From Oscarella lobularis (lineage: Eukaryota > Porifera > Homoscleromorpha > Homosclerophorida > Oscarellidae), in contig NC_089182.1 of assembly GCF_947507565.1 (NCBI RefSeq), forward strand, positions 372,001-436,000: 64,000 nt of DNA, read 5' to 3'. The notes below the pieces were generated by a model. That model did not search any database. It was not told the DNA's origin and saw nothing but the letters and a program-made list of their open reading frames with translations. The position numbers and the translations under genes were made by a program. Positions 29,501 through 44,500 of the stretch are shown in pieces; positions within the stretch are counted from its first letter, which is position 1, and each line of letters opens with the position of its first letter.

Positions 29501-32500
29501 AGCATTGTTGCCACCTACCGGAGCGCTATCGGACGAAAGTTTGACTATGTGAGACGAATCAACTGAAACGTTGCTGTGCTGAACCGTTATGTAAGTCACG
29601 TTTAGGGTACTGACGTCAACAGCTTCTGTGAAAGTAAACAACACCGTTCCCGTGTCCAAATTCAGCGTAAATGACTTCAAGTCGGGTGAACTCGTGTCCG
29701 GAATAAATTCCGTCACTTGCTCGGCTTTTGAAAAGGACTGGAGAGCGTTGCCCGAGGTGTCGGCCACTGATCCTGCTGTCAGGTTGACGAAAGAAGTTAC
29801 TTTGGAGACCGCAAGTTTTGTATTCAATTTGACGGCATCAAGGTCCTCGTTCGACAAAGTGATTATTGCCGTTGTCGTGTCCGTGTCTGCGCTGCTGGTT
29901 GCTAGCGTATGCGACGAAGATTCGACAGACTGCGATTGAATCGTGATCTTTCCTATTTTGATAGACTGTCCGTCAATCGCTTCAGAGAACGTCAAGTAAA
30001 GAATTCCTTTGTTAAGATCCAGCGTAGAGTTTCGCAAAGACGGACTTGTAGTATCCAGCAGGAGCTGCCTAGCTTGCACAGCATTGCCGCTTGATACAGC
30101 TCGCGCCTTGTTTCCCGCCAAGTCTTCAACTAACGACTGACCAAAAGACACGAACGTGTTCGAAAGGGAAGTAGCCAAGTCTCCATTTAATTTCACTGCG
30201 TCCAGGTCTCGTTGAAGAAAAGAAACTTTTACCACTCGACTTGGACCGACAGGTAACGTTCCTCCCGTTAAATCAAAAGAGATCACATCGGAGGTCTTAT
30301 TCGACTGTAGGCGTATTTCGGTCGCATCGAGTAGATTTCCTTTAACTGCCTCAAAAAACGTTAAAAATAACGACCCATCGTCCAAGTCCAAGTCAAAAGA
30401 ATTGAGTTGAGGCTCTGTTGTGTCTGGTACAAACACCGACGCTTGTATGGCGTTTGAGATTTCTTTGGATTGGACAAAATTACCAGCCATGTCTTTTGCC
30501 GTTAGAGATGTTAATGAGAGGAAGGTCGTTGCCCGAGACACAGCCAAGTCTTCCAAAATTTTCACTTCGTCTAGGTCATTTTGAGACAGAGTCAAAGATA
30601 CTGAATGCGAATTGTCATCTGAAGACGTTCCCGAAACGAGATTGTACTTTTGACTATTGATTGATGCCGATTGGTTCTGAACAGACTGAAGCGTTAAACC
30701 AGTTGGCTCCACTGCGCTGACATTGACCGTTTCACTGAACTTCAACGTTAGAACGCCGCTGTCGACGTCCAACTCAAACGAAGTGATAGACGGACTGACG
30801 GTATCAGGAACAAAAGCATCGAATTTCCTCGTTTCATTTTCAAAGATGGATTTGACACCATTTAGAGCGAAATCGGTCACAGTCGCTGAATCAACTGCAA
30901 GGCAAGACGTGGCCGAATCAACAGCTAAACTGACAGTCGCTTTGAGCTCATTTTTGTCGACAAAACATAAATCGATGGTGACAACTAGTCCGTCGGCACT
31001 TTGAGTGACGACTCCGCACGTTAGAGGGTACGTTACGTCGCCACAATTAGTGACAGTGATTCCCGTTACGTCGAACGATTTCAAGTCAACGACTTCGGAG
31101 AACGTCAAACGTATTCTATCCTGTCCCATGTCAATTTCCGCCGACACCACGCTCGGTGCCGTCGAATCAGCGACAAACGTATCAGCAAGACGAGCGTTGC
31201 CATCTGTCACAGCTCTAACATCTGCGCCTGCATAGTCATTGACAACATTCGCACCCAAACGCACGTAGGTAATGTTTCGGCGCGTAGCCAGTCCGACGAT
31301 TTTATTCAGGCTCAGCAAATCACTTGACGATAGCTGAATCGTTAACGCGTGACCGTTTTCGCTCGTAGCTTTGCTGCTCGTTGTTAAGCTGTACGACAAC
31401 GTAGCGGTGACGGCGTCTTGCACGGTGACCTCGTTTGCGACGAAAGTGCTGGGAATGATAACGTCCGTGAACGAAAGAGTCATCGTGCCTGCGTTCATGT
31501 CCAATTCGAATAGAGATAGCAAGGTCGCCGAGCTGTCTTCGACGTGAGACCACGCCTTTTGAAAGCTGACGTCAGAAATACCGTTTTCGAACATGTCTTC
31601 TACTCCGTTCGCGAATACCGATAGGAAAGTGTTGTCCGCGTTTGTACCAAAGTTCTCATTCAGCTTGAGACGAATCACATCGTCGTCTGCTAATGCGACG
31701 ACGACTTCGTGTGATCCAAGCTGCTCCTCGTCTGGAATTGTTACTTTTCCACCTGCTAGTGCCACAGATGCGAACGATGAGTTCTTTCCCGCGTACAAAG
31801 TGAATTTCGTTAGATTGAATGTGGAATAGCGGACCGGTTCGTCGAACGTGAGAATAAGTTCGTCTCGATTGATGTCCAAATGAAACTGCTCCAGCACAGG
31901 AGAAGTAGCATCCGAAACGTAAGTCTTGGCTTTCTGAGCGGACAAACTTGATATCGGCTGCGTAGGATTGGCAGAACGAGCCAAATCGGAGAACAGATTT
32001 CCCGTTACGCTGACAAACGTATCGTTTTCGTTTCGAAGAAAATCTTTCGACTTCAAAGATCTCGAATCAGCCTTGCTCAAATTAATCACGATCGTGGCTC
32101 CGTTCGTCGACGTCGTCGTGCCACCAGTCAACGTATACTGCCTCGAATCTGCAGACGAATTGCTTGCTGCCTGCATGGTAATGCTCGACACGTCCAAAGA
32201 AGCAGCATCGACCGGTTCGTCCATAAACAACGTCAACGTATTGGCATCGAAATCCAATTCGAAGGATCGAAGAACGGCTGGAGACGTGTCTTCAACAAAG
32301 CTCGAAACGATGGGAACTTCGGAGCCGTCCGTTATTCTTTCGATGGCATTTCCATTCATGTCGTCGATCATCGCCTCTTCAAATTTCATGTAGCAATTTC
32401 CTCTATTAGAACAGAGATCTCTTTTCTCCTTCAATGCTATCAGGTCTTCCTCCGTCAAATCGATGACTAATGTCGTTCCATTAGCACTAGCCGACGTTCC

Positions 32501-35500
32501 TCCAGTGAGCGTATAGTTCGAAAGCGGCGTCTCGAAAAGACTCTGCAGAGTGATTTTAGTAGGCGCGAGCGTATTCGCATTCACAGCCTCGCTGAAGTCA
32601 ATAGTAAGGCTTCCATCGGCGAGATTAAATTCGGCAAAGCGCAAAGCCAACGGAGGCGTAGAGTCCGGCACAAAGACGTCCACTTGAACGCCAAAGCCGT
32701 CGTAGTGACCGACGACTTTGAGACCGGCCATGTCGAGAACCGTTTCGTTGGTGAAAATCAGAAAGCAATTCTGCTTCGTCGTGCAAACGGAAGACGCGAG
32801 TTTGATGGCATTTAGGTCGCTGCTGGTCAAGTCTAGCTGCACGTTCGCCGTGTGAGACTGCTTCGTGCTGCTGTCTCGTAGAGTGTAGGAGTCCACGCGT
32901 CTCGAAGACGCATCCTGGAGAGTGAGTTCGGTTACTTGCAACGATCCGATGTTTACCGCTTCGTCGAAGTGGAGAGTGAATGTGCCGTCGTCCAAATCCA
33001 AGTCAAACGACTTGAGAACCGCGTTTGCTGTATCTTTTTCGTAGGCAGTCACGAGTTCCCCAAAGGAGGCCCGGACGGAGTTCCCGGCCATATCTCGAAT
33101 TCCAACAGGTCGAACTGTAAGAAACGTCGTATTTTTCGACGATGCCAGTGTAGCAAGGCCCTGGATGGCAGTCGCATCTTCAAAAGAGAGCTCTACTTTG
33201 ACAATTGTTCCATCCGGGGTAACGACAGTTCCTCCCCTGAGCACAAGAGAAGACGTAGGTTTCGCAGCCTTATTTTGAAGAACAAAGCCGCTTGGATCGT
33301 AGCTGCTGCCGTTGACAGTCTCAGTAAACGTCATTGTCATGACACCCGGCTCTACGGTGAAGTCAAAGCCAATCAATTTGGGTGCAGTCGTGTCTTGAAC
33401 GAAGGACGTTGCAACCTTCGCTTTCGTGCTTTCAATTGCACTGATTTCATTTTCCGCTCGATCTTTTGCCAGTAAAACGTCGAAGCTGATGAACGTCGTT
33501 TCTTTAGATATAGCAAGTTGTGACGCCTTTTTGATTGCATTGAGATCGGAAGCAGGAATTTCCAAGTTCACAGCAGACGCCGAGAAAGCGATCACTTGTC
33601 CGCCAGAAAGCTTCACAGTCGGCTCAACAGCGACCTCTCCGCTTTGAATCGTAATCCGAGTGAAATTCAGACTGCTTTCGATGATTTCTTCCGAAAACGA
33701 GAGACTCAAAAGACCGGAATCCAAGTCGAAATCAAAAGAGCTCAACGAAGGAGGCACGACGTCTCCAGTATGGATAGCAACTCGAATTGGCTTCGCGGTT
33801 GTTTCGATAGCAAGTCCGCTCATATCGTCGACCAGTCCGCTGCTTATTTGCAGGTACGTAGTACTCGGAGTCTGTGCAGCTGGTGCCGCGTTCTTGATTC
33901 CTGATATGTCGGCTGCAGTCAGTTCTAATCTTATGTCGGTCTGATTTTCTATCGTCAAAACCTCCGCTCCAGAAATGTCATACGACGTCGATTTATTGAC
34001 TTTTTCTGCCGCCGTCAAAGTGATCTTGGTTACGTCGAGGCTTCCAACATCGACCGTCTCGTCGAAGTGTAAAACGATGTAGAGAGGCAACGTGTTGTTG
34101 TCCATAACAAAGTCGAAAGACTCGAGAGCCGGCGGAGTCGTGTCCGCTACGTACTGATCCACGGCGGTAGCATTTGCCGGTAGAATTTCTTTGACTGCAT
34201 TGCCGTTTGTATCGATAAGCGCTCCATCCAATATAGCCAAGAATGTATTGTCTTTCGTTGATGCCAAGTCGGACGTCTTTTTGAGATCATTCAAGTCGTC
34301 TCGCGACAGACGTATCGTGATGATAGGCCCGTCTAATCCGATAGCTGTAGATTTCTCCAGATCTTGCTCCAAAACGCCTGGTTGACCATTCCTCAGAACG
34401 ATAAATCCAAGGCTTACGTTATCCTTTCTGATAGCTTCGGAGAATGTAAGATTTAGAAGACCACTGTCAACGTCCAAGTCGAAAGACACTAGCGAGGGCT
34501 GGGTCTCGTCAGAAGCATAAGATCCTGCCTTTCTTGCTGCAGTAGATAAGATTTCAGACAAATCATTGCCATTCATGTCAGAAATAGCTGACCGACCAAC
34601 GGAAAGGTACGTACTGTTTAGCGACACGGCCAGTTTCTCGTTGAGTTTTATAGCATTAGCATCAGTTGGAGCTAAGCTGAATGCGACTGTGTCGCTAAAG
34701 CCTAGTGTGGCAGTGCTTGCACCCAAGCTTCTGCTAGCTCCGCCGTCGTTTTCACTTTGCAGCGAAAAGAGTCCAAGATTCAATGACGTGACGTTCATCG
34801 TCTCTGAAAAGCGAAGCGTTAGCGTTGGATTTCCGTCCATGCTCAAGTCAAACGATTCAAGTACAGGAGCAATTGAATCGGCTGTGAAATTCGTCACCTG
34901 TATAGCAGAACCGTCCGTAACTTCCTCATTGTCGTTATCGTTCATGTCCTCGAACGCTCCCGCAGAAAACGACAAGAATGTGTTCGCTTTTGACGTTGCA
35001 AGCGCCGGTTCACTTTTCAGACTATTCAGGTCTTCATTTGAGAGCGATAGGACATTGAATAAACCGTTAACAGAAGACGCAGAGCTCGACGCAGTAAGTC
35101 GTACTCGCTTAGAAGAAGGAGCCTTGTCTTGAATCGTAAACGAAGAAAGAGCCACTGTGCTAGCTCGAACAGTCTCGGAGAAGAAGAGCGTCAGTTCTCC
35201 TTTTGTAAGATCGAGATTGAAACTGTTTAAAATTGGCGCTTTCAGATCAATAATGTGAAGACTAACGTTGAGTGCATTATCACTGTCAATAGCTGCAACG
35301 GGATTTCCAGCCATATCCTTGACAAGATTAGCCGATACCAGAAAAGTGTTAAATTTCGACGATCCCAATGTTGTCAGTTTCGTCAGCGTGTTCAAGTCCG
35401 ATGACGTGAAGGTGATATTTAAAATCACAGCAGCATCAGAAGGTATTACCGTTCCGCCAGAGAGCGTAAGCTTCTGTATAGACAACGATTTATTTCGCGT

Positions 35501-38500
35501 GTCCTGAAGAGTGATTTGCCTTGGATCAAGAACTTTGCCGTCGACAGTTTCGCTAAATTGGATCGAAATGAGCCCATTGTTTAGGTCCAAGTCAAAACCA
35601 ACAATCGAGGGCGACGTCGAATCGTTCACAAATTTATTCACTTGTTCCGTCGTCGCGATAGCATTTGCGCCCGATACCTCTTTAATCACTTCTGAAGTCA
35701 TTGCCATATAGGTGTCCAAAGCGTTCGTCGCCAGGTTTCTCTTCGCCTTAATGTTGTTGAGATCTTTCGTTAGCAGAGGAAGAACAATTTCGTAACCATC
35801 ACTGCTGGTTGGCACACCTCCGGTGAGCGTGTACTTGTTGACGCTGTCCAGGCCGGAGGCATCTCTCTGAAGTGTGATAGATCCAGGCTTGAACGAAGAC
35901 ATGTCGAGCACGTCGTTGAAAACCAACGTTATAACGCCGGTGTCCATGTCCAGATCAAAGTATTCCAGAGACGGCGAAGTAGTGTCAGAAATGTATGACT
36001 GTACGGCAAGGCCTGCTGTCGGTGGAATTGCCGTGACGTTGTTCCCGGCAACGTCTTTGAAAGAGAACTTTTTCGAAGATAAGTACGAGTCGCTAGCTTT
36101 AGTTGCGAGTCTGGGATTCAACTTGATGTCCTTCACGTCGTCTTTGTGCAACTTGAGCTCCACTTCTTTGCGTTGAGAGCCGGAAACGTATTCCGCTGAT
36201 CCAACGCGAAGTGTGAGATTTTCTCCGCCCAAAGTCGTACTCTGAAGAGTAATTCCGCTGTAATCGACCGTCAATGACATCGGCTCATCGAAGGAAACCA
36301 CCAGAGACCCACTGTCAAGATCGATAGTCTTAAACGTAAGCAATGAAGGAGAAGTCGAGTCTGGAATATAAGAAGCCGCTTTGATTGCATCTACGGCATT
36401 CCTGACTGCTTTGTTCGTATTCTGCCCTGGGAACGGCCTTACGTCCGATACGGAAATATTCGTAAACGTAAGATAAGTCGAATTAAGGTCTTTCGCGAGA
36501 TTGGAAGTGGCTTTCAATTCAGTTATATCCGCCGAACTCAAAGTGAATTGGAGAATTAGACCGTTTGCTCTGGTCGTTACTCTGCCCCCAGTAAGCTCGT
36601 ATCGTATCGTGCTATTAAATGCTCCTTGAAACGTGAAGGCAGTAGGTTCCAGCGACCGAAAATCGACAATTTCATCGTACGTTAGCGATAGTACGTTGGA
36701 GTCCATGTCTAGGCTAAATGAAGACAATTCCGGCGAAGACGTGTCTGGTATGAAGGTCGAGGGACGCTCAGCGACGTTGAAATCCACGCGAGGAACAATT
36801 GCAGTCACCTTGTTTCCGGCCATGTCTTCGACAAGGCTAGATTCGAAACGAATCCAGCAGTTATTTTGATCGATGCAAAGACTCGATAGCAATTTCACGC
36901 TGTTTAGATCTTCTTTGGTCAGAGTGATGACGATGTCGGTGCCGTTGTCACTAGGCGAAGAACCTCCTTTCAGTGTGACTTTATTTACCGTCAATCCAGT
37001 AACAGCCTGCAGGGTAATAGCATCGAAATTCAGTGAACTCACTCTTACAGTCTCGCTGAACCGTAGTGTCAAGCTGCCGGCATCTTCGTCGAAAACAAGG
37101 AATGATACCAGGGAGGGGCGCTTTAAGTCCCCTACAAATGTTACTGCGGGTACAGCAGCTGAACTAGGCACCGGAACAACACTTATGCCCACCATATCCT
37201 TGATAAATCCGCTGCCGAGAGACACGAAGCACTTCTTGATGTCAGTGCACAAAGAAAGTCGGTAAATCTCATTTAGATCGGCGCTTCCAATGTCAATGCG
37301 AACTTCGTCTGTGTACGAATTTCCCGATGTTGAAGCTGCCGTAAGCGTGTAATGCGTCGTTCGGGCCGTTCTCTTATCCTGGAGACTTAGTTCGCTGACG
37401 TTCATTAGCAAAACATTGACCGTTTCGCTGAAGAGCAAAGTTATAAAGCTGTTATTAACATTGATGCTGAAGTTGGTGAGCGTCGGTGCTTGACTGTCGG
37501 GGATGAACTTGGCCGCTTCTAAGGCTTCTTCAGGAACGATTCGCGAAATTTCGTTTCCTGACGTATCGGTTGCCGCCGACGAAGGCAAGGACAGATACGT
37601 TAGATTTCGAGCAGTGCCAAGAAGAGGAAGTTTCTTAATTTCGTTGAGATCGTGCTTGGACAAGAAAACGTCTAATGTGGCCGAATTGCGACTTGAGTGA
37701 GAGCTCGTCACCAACTTATAGCTTTCGCGTGGCAACGAAAACTGATCCTGAAGCGATATTTGAGTGACTTGCAATGAACTGGAAAGAATAGTTTCTGAGA
37801 AGGTGAACGAAAGAATTCCGTCGTCCATGTCAAGACTGAAAGAGTCCAAATTGGCTGAAGTTTTGTCTTCGACGAACGATTGAGCTTTCAAGCCTCTAGT
37901 GAGCGCAACGACCCGATTGTCTCTCATATCAGTCACAAAGTTTCGCGTGAAGATGATGTACGAATTATTGATGTTAGTAAACAAGTCACTTTGCTCTGCC
38001 AAAGCGTTGAAATCCGTGTCAGTCAAACTGATGACGAGTCTCGTTGAGTCTTTGTGCTGAACGCTGCTGTCGGTCAAGGTGAGAGTTTTTGTTGGCTTAA
38101 TTTCTTCATTTTGCAGAGTCAGTTCGTCAATTTCCATACTGCTCACTTTAACCGGTTCGGAAAATTCTACTATCAATTCGCGATTGTTCATATCAACGTC
38201 GAGCGATAGAGCAGCAGGAGAAGATGTATCGTGCACAAAAACAGACACTTGCACACCAACTCTTTCAACAGCTGGATTTCCTGCTGTATCATTGACTGCA
38301 GAGCTCGGACAGTAGAGGAATGTGTTTCCTTTTTCTGTTGCTAAGCACTCCTTCACTTTAATACTGTTAAGCATAGCAGGCGTTAGCACGGGTGTGGCGC
38401 AGTCAAGCCGTATACGGCTGGGAGAGGAAACGACCGTTTGATAGCAATCATTAGGTAAAGAGATGACTTCGACAAAGCAAGTCGTGGATCCTGAAGTATT

Positions 38501-41500
38501 GCGCAACTCGCAGACCGAGTCCTTAAACGTCGAAAGTTCAAGTATTTCCGAGGCAAATAAAGTAAGTATTCCTTGATTTAGATCAAAGTTGAAAGCTTCT
38601 AGCGATGGCCTCGCTTTGTCTCTTATAAACTCCACGTTGTCAAACATGTTTGCTGGTACAACTTTGTTATCACGCATGTCCGTCGCCGCGGAGTCGGGGA
38701 AACTGATGAAAACGTTTGAGGTGTCAGTGGCCAGAGAAGAATCGTTTTGAATACTTGAGAAGTCCGTAAAAGACAAAGAAATCGTGATAACATTGGAATC
38801 ATCAGCTGCAGCGCTCCCTCCACTCAGTGATACAGACGTCATCGGTGGAGACGAGCTTGAATAGATAGTGAAGCTTTGAACGATGACTGATCTAGCCAAA
38901 ATTACTTCTGAAAAGGTCAAAACTAATTTTCGTTCGTTCATGTCCAAAGTGAAAGAGTCAATAGTTGGCGCCGTTGTATCCGGAATAAACACACGAGCTT
39001 CCTTTGCGTCGCTTTCAGCTATAGAGTCTGCACTGTTGTTGTTCGTATCCGTAACTACGGGAAGCAACAAAGCAACGTACGACGTAGGCTTAGAAACGGC
39101 TAACGTAGCGAGTTTTTGAATGGCTCTAAGGTCTTCCGTTGAAAGGGTCAGATCGACACCTGTTAAACTTGTCGATTTAGCAGTCCCACCAGCAAGAGGA
39201 TGTTTTCCTATTCCACGAGAGGAGTTCTTGCTGTCTTGTAGTTGTAGAGCTGCAGTCTTAAATGAACTAAGTTGCACGGTTTCAGAAAACGTGAGCGACA
39301 AGACACCAACGTTCATGTCCACGTCGAAAGAAGACAATTCCGGGCTTGTCGTATCGGCTACGAACTGATCTGCTTTCCAAGCTGCAGACGTTGGAATAGA
39401 GACACCAGGATTTCCAGCCAAATCAAATACTGTAGAGCTGCTGTAGGAGACGTAAGACGTTTCTTCGCTTATTGCCAAAGCTGTTCTATTTTTTATTGTG
39501 TTCAAGTCGGTTGAAGAGAAAACTATTTCCAGAGTTTTTCCATCAGCCGATCTTAGGACTGTTCCTGATGTGAGTGTGTAAGAATCTTCGCCAGACGCGT
39601 TCTGGCTACTCTGAATAGTAATTTGACTGATCTCAAACGACGAAGATTCAATAGAGTCGGTATAGGTCAGATTCAGTCTGCCAGAATCGATGTCCAATGT
39701 AAACTTTTCAAGCTCTGGAGATTGCGTGTCGGCTACAAAGACGTCAACTTGCAGAGCATGTCCATCGGTTACCGCTAAAACGTCTAATTCATTCGTAGCG
39801 TCTAAAGCGGTTGCCTCCATGGTTAGGTACGTTGAATTCTTGCTTGTAACAAGGCCCCGTGTATTCTTTAACCCAAAAAGGTCTTCATCGGAAAGCTGAA
39901 CTATGACACTGTATCCATTTGGACTCGCTGTCTTAGAGCCCGACGTTAGCTGGAAGGTTTTGCCAGGCTCACTTGTGCTACCAGTCTGAAAGACAAAAGC
40001 GCTAGCGCTGAAGGTTGACGTCTGCACTGCGCCGTTAAATGACAAGTTCAACTGTCCAGTCTGAGCGTTGAACGAAAACTTTTCCAAAGATACCCGGAAG
40101 CTGTCGGCTACGTAAGCTCCGGCAGCAAAACATTCCACTTTGCTCAACCAATTGTCAGCCATGTCTTTGAATGTTACGTTTGAAATAGATATGAAGGACG
40201 TACTTATGCCACTTGCAAAATCCGAATTTTCTTTCAAAGTCGTTACGTCAGCGTTTAGAAGACTGACCGTTATTTCTTTGTCGCCGTCTTTGCTGCTTGA
40301 TACTCCACCGCTTAGCGTCAATTCAGAACCTCCGGAGCAGTTCGACTTTAGAGTAAGCCTCTTGAAATCGACACTCTCCAATCTCATCGGTTCATTGAAG
40401 GATAGCTTGATTTCGTCAAGGGTCAGATCTATTTCAAAGCGAAGGAGAATTGGATCTGTCTGATCTTTCACATAATTTAGGACTTGTAAAGCGTCGGAAG
40501 TCGTGACAGCAACGAGACTGTTAGGTCGATAGGCTAAGTCCTTTATCACTTGAGTAGCCGCGGATAAGAAGCTGTTGTTTTTCTCCTTAGCAAACGTCGA
40601 AGCCTTTAGGGAGTCAACAACGGAAATATCCATATTGATGTCAATTTCTTTGCCGTTAGGACTCGGCGACGCTCCTTTGAGAGAGATCGCAGATGAATCA
40701 TTAGACTTCGTGCTTTGAATTCTTATTCCGGTGACGTCCAAAGTAGACACTTGAACGGGTTCTGAAAAGAGGAGCGAGATGACTCCGGTATTCATGTCCA
40801 AGTCGAAAGAACTCAGTATCGGTCGAGTATCATCTACAACAAACTTCTGTACTATGAATCCAGGAAATTTCTGTTCAATCTCGCTAAAGGGATTCTCGTT
40901 CATGTCTTTAACCAAGCTTGAACTGGCAGTAATGTAGCAGTTGCCGCGTAGAGTGCAGAGGCTTGTTAGTTTCTTCAGACTTGCCAAATCGCTTTCTGAC
41001 AAAGTTACAGTAACAGAAGATGCAAGATCGGCCGTGAAATCTCCTCCAGTGAGAGAGTGCTTTTCAACAGGATTCTCAAAAAGTGACTGGAGAGTGATTT
41101 CCCCAAGCGTCAGCGTGGACAAATTGACTGTTTCAGTAAACGACAATGTCAGCGTGCCATTGGAGAGATTTATTTCAGAAAATGCATGTAAGGCCGGAGA
41201 TGTTTCATCAGGGGTATAGCTGCTGACGTTAAGAGCATCTTTCCCATCTCTTTTCACAACAGGAAGCCCAACCATGTCTGTGACCGTTCGATCTGTCAGC
41301 GTCAAAACGCAGTCAGACGGCCCAGTACAGAGGGCAAGCTTTTTAATGTCATTCAAATCGTTTGGACCAACAGTCACAATGAGAACGGCCGCACTGCCGT
41401 GATTCACTGTGCTATCTGTTAGACTATGAGAGGCAAGAACAGACGGCGACGCATCCGCTAGAGTAATCTGGTCTATTAGCAGAGACGTGACATTCACCGT

Positions 41501-44500
41501 CTCGTCAAAGCTAAGAGTCAACGTCCCAGAGTCCACGTCAAGGTCAAAGCGGTCCAACGTAGGTCGAGTTGCGTCAAAAAAGAAAGTTTGGGCGTTCAAG
41601 GCTGAAGTGGGAGGAATCGCATTTATTTGATTTCCTGCCATGTCTTCGGCGGCTTCACCAGTTAGTGACAAGTGGGCATTCTTCGCGTTTAATCCAAGAG
41701 TCTTGACCTTGTTTGAGTCTTCTACTGACATGCTGAAAGTAAGATTTCTTCCGTCCGGTGTAGTGACCACTCCGCCAGTGAGCCTGTAGCTGTCTCCGGA
41801 CCCGTCAGCTGTGTTTTGAATTGTGACACGAGAAGCATCGAATTTAGCCGCATTTACGGCCTCGCTAAAAGCAAATTCTATAACCCGAGTATTCAAGTTG
41901 ATGTCGAATGACGAGAGTGACGGCGGGGTGGTATCCGCGATAAAAGCCATTTCTCCAAAGGCATCCGAAGACAAAATACGCTCAGCTTCATTTCCCGCAA
42001 CGTCTAAAGCGTATCCTCTCAGCGCCGATACAAAGCTCGTCGACGATGATATTCCCAAGCTTGCAATGCTTTTGATTTCGTTTAGATCCGCTTCAGTAAG
42101 TTTAATTTCAACGATAGTGCTGCTGATTATCTTGACCGAGCCCCTGCGAAGAGCAAAAGAAGAGGCAAGAGACAATTTGCTACTCTGCAAAGTAAGTTTT
42201 GTTGCGTTGATCGTAGCATTTTGGATCGATTCAGAAAACGTAAATGTCAACGATCCTTTGTTCATGTCCAGAGTAATGCTGTTTACTGCTGGAGGACTAA
42301 GGTCGGCAGAATGGCTTGACGCCTTTAGGCCGCTGTTTGAACTGACAGCATGAACCGAATTAGAATTCATATCTTGCACTAGCCCAGGCGGAACGGAAAC
42401 AAACGAATTTTTGATTTCTTGTCCTAACGGCGGTAGAGCTCTGATTTTTTCCAAATCTGATGAAGTGACGGTGACTTCGATGACGGTCGAATCAACCTTA
42501 GAAACGTCTCCACCAGTCAAAGTAAACGATAAGTTCGTCGTTCTTCCGTCTTCGGCTGCTTGTAACGTAATGTCTCCTACGTTGACTGAAGATGCGTTGA
42601 CAGTTTCGGAAAACGTTAGGGACAATATCAGCGGAGGCGTTCCACCAAGCATTGACAGCCCAAATGCAATGAGCATGGGTGCTTTGCTGTCCGCAGTAAA
42701 CGCTGCAGTCTGTTTTGGTGAAGCGGACGAAATTGCTTTCACTGGATTCGCGTTCATATCGGTAGCAAAGCTGCTCAAGAAGAAAACAAGAGTGCTGTCT
42801 TCGCTCGTTGCCAATTCGGTGTTTTTCTTTAATTCATTGAGATCGGAGGAAGTAAGGGCTATGACGATCGTTGCATTGTTTGTTCCTTTCACACTTCCAC
42901 CGGTCAAAGTATACTGAGCGCGAGATCTTGATTGAAACGAGAAAGAACTAAAGTTCACGGAATCCACTTTAATCGGTTCGTCGAAGTAAAGAGTAAGCGT
43001 TTCTGAAGTGAGGTCCAGCTCGAATTTGCTCAGCTCAGGGCTTGTCTTGTCCTCTTTAAAAGTTGACGCTCGAACGGCGTCGTCCTCAGTAACGCCTACC
43101 AAGGCGAGCCCACTCATATCTTCCACCAAACTGCTGCTGTAAGAAACGTACGACGTTCTCGGAGAAACGAGCAGTCCTTCTTCAACTTTGATCGCTTCCG
43201 CATCTGTCTGAGAGAGGGTCACCGTAATTGTAGGATCGTTTGCCTTTGACGGCACACTATCAGTCAGCTTGTACTTTGTCAAAGATCCTCTTCCGGCCAA
43301 GAGTGTCACGTCAGTGACATCAAACGAAGACGCTTTAACAGTTTCGTCAAAGATCAGACTGAGAACCTCCGTTCCCATGTCGACTTCAAAGCTAACGAGT
43401 CGAGGACGACTGGTATCTTCAGTAAAAAGAGAAGAAGAAACAGCCTCTCTGTCTGAAACAGGAGCAACGAGATTTCCATTGATGTCCTTCGCAGCTGCGG
43501 CCGTCAGAGTTGCAAGCGTCGTCGCCTGGGAAATGGCTAGATAGGGATCGGATTTAATGTTGTTGAGATCGGTTTCTGAGATTACAATGCTGATAATAGG
43601 ACCGTCGCCCGTAGTGATGTTACCACTGGTCAAAGTTAGACGGCTCGACGTGGACAGAGTTCCATTCTGAATTGTTATTTGGTCTACTTGGATTTCTGAA
43701 GCGTCTACCGATTCCGAGAACGTCAACGTCATTTTACCGGAGTTTAGATCGAAGTCAAACGACGTTAGTTCAGGTGAAGTAACGTCACTGACCTGACTCG
43801 ATGCTTGCAAAGCAGAAAACTTCGATATTTCTTTGACATCGTTCTTGCTCGTATCTCTCACTGCTCCGGCTGGTAACGACAAAAACGTGTTGCTCAGAAG
43901 TGTCCCAAGGTCTGTCTTTTCTTTGATAGCATTCAAGTCGTCGGCTAGAAGAGTCACGTCGACTACCCTTGCAGTCACGTTGGGACGAAGAGTGCCGCCG
44001 GACAGTGAAACAGAAGCCGTAGAATCAGAGAAATTCTTCTTATTTTGCAGAGAAACTTTTGTCATATCCAAAGATTGAACGTCCACGGCTTCAGAAAATT
44101 CCAGCTGCAAAATACCTGAATTAACGTTGAGGGTGAATTTCAGTAGCTCTGGAGCGACGCTGTCAGGCGTGTGGAGAGCAACTTGTCTAGCAGAATCAGG
44201 AACAACGGCTGTAACAGCTACTCCGAAAACATCTTTGATTGTTTGTGCGGTCAAGCTAATGTACGTGTTTGATTTGGTCGTAGCAAGGTTAATCTTTTCC
44301 TTGATTCGATCAACGTCCGCTTCCGTTAGGTTTACTACAACAACGTAGCCGTTTTGAGAATCCGTCTTTCCTCCCGAAAGCTTGACAGTGTTCGCTACGT
44401 CCGCTCCAAGTTCGTCCGCTTGCAAAGTTATTTCGACAGGCTTAAACGACGCCACCTCAATGACGTCGCTGAAGGTTAGAGTCAGTATTCCAGAGTTCAC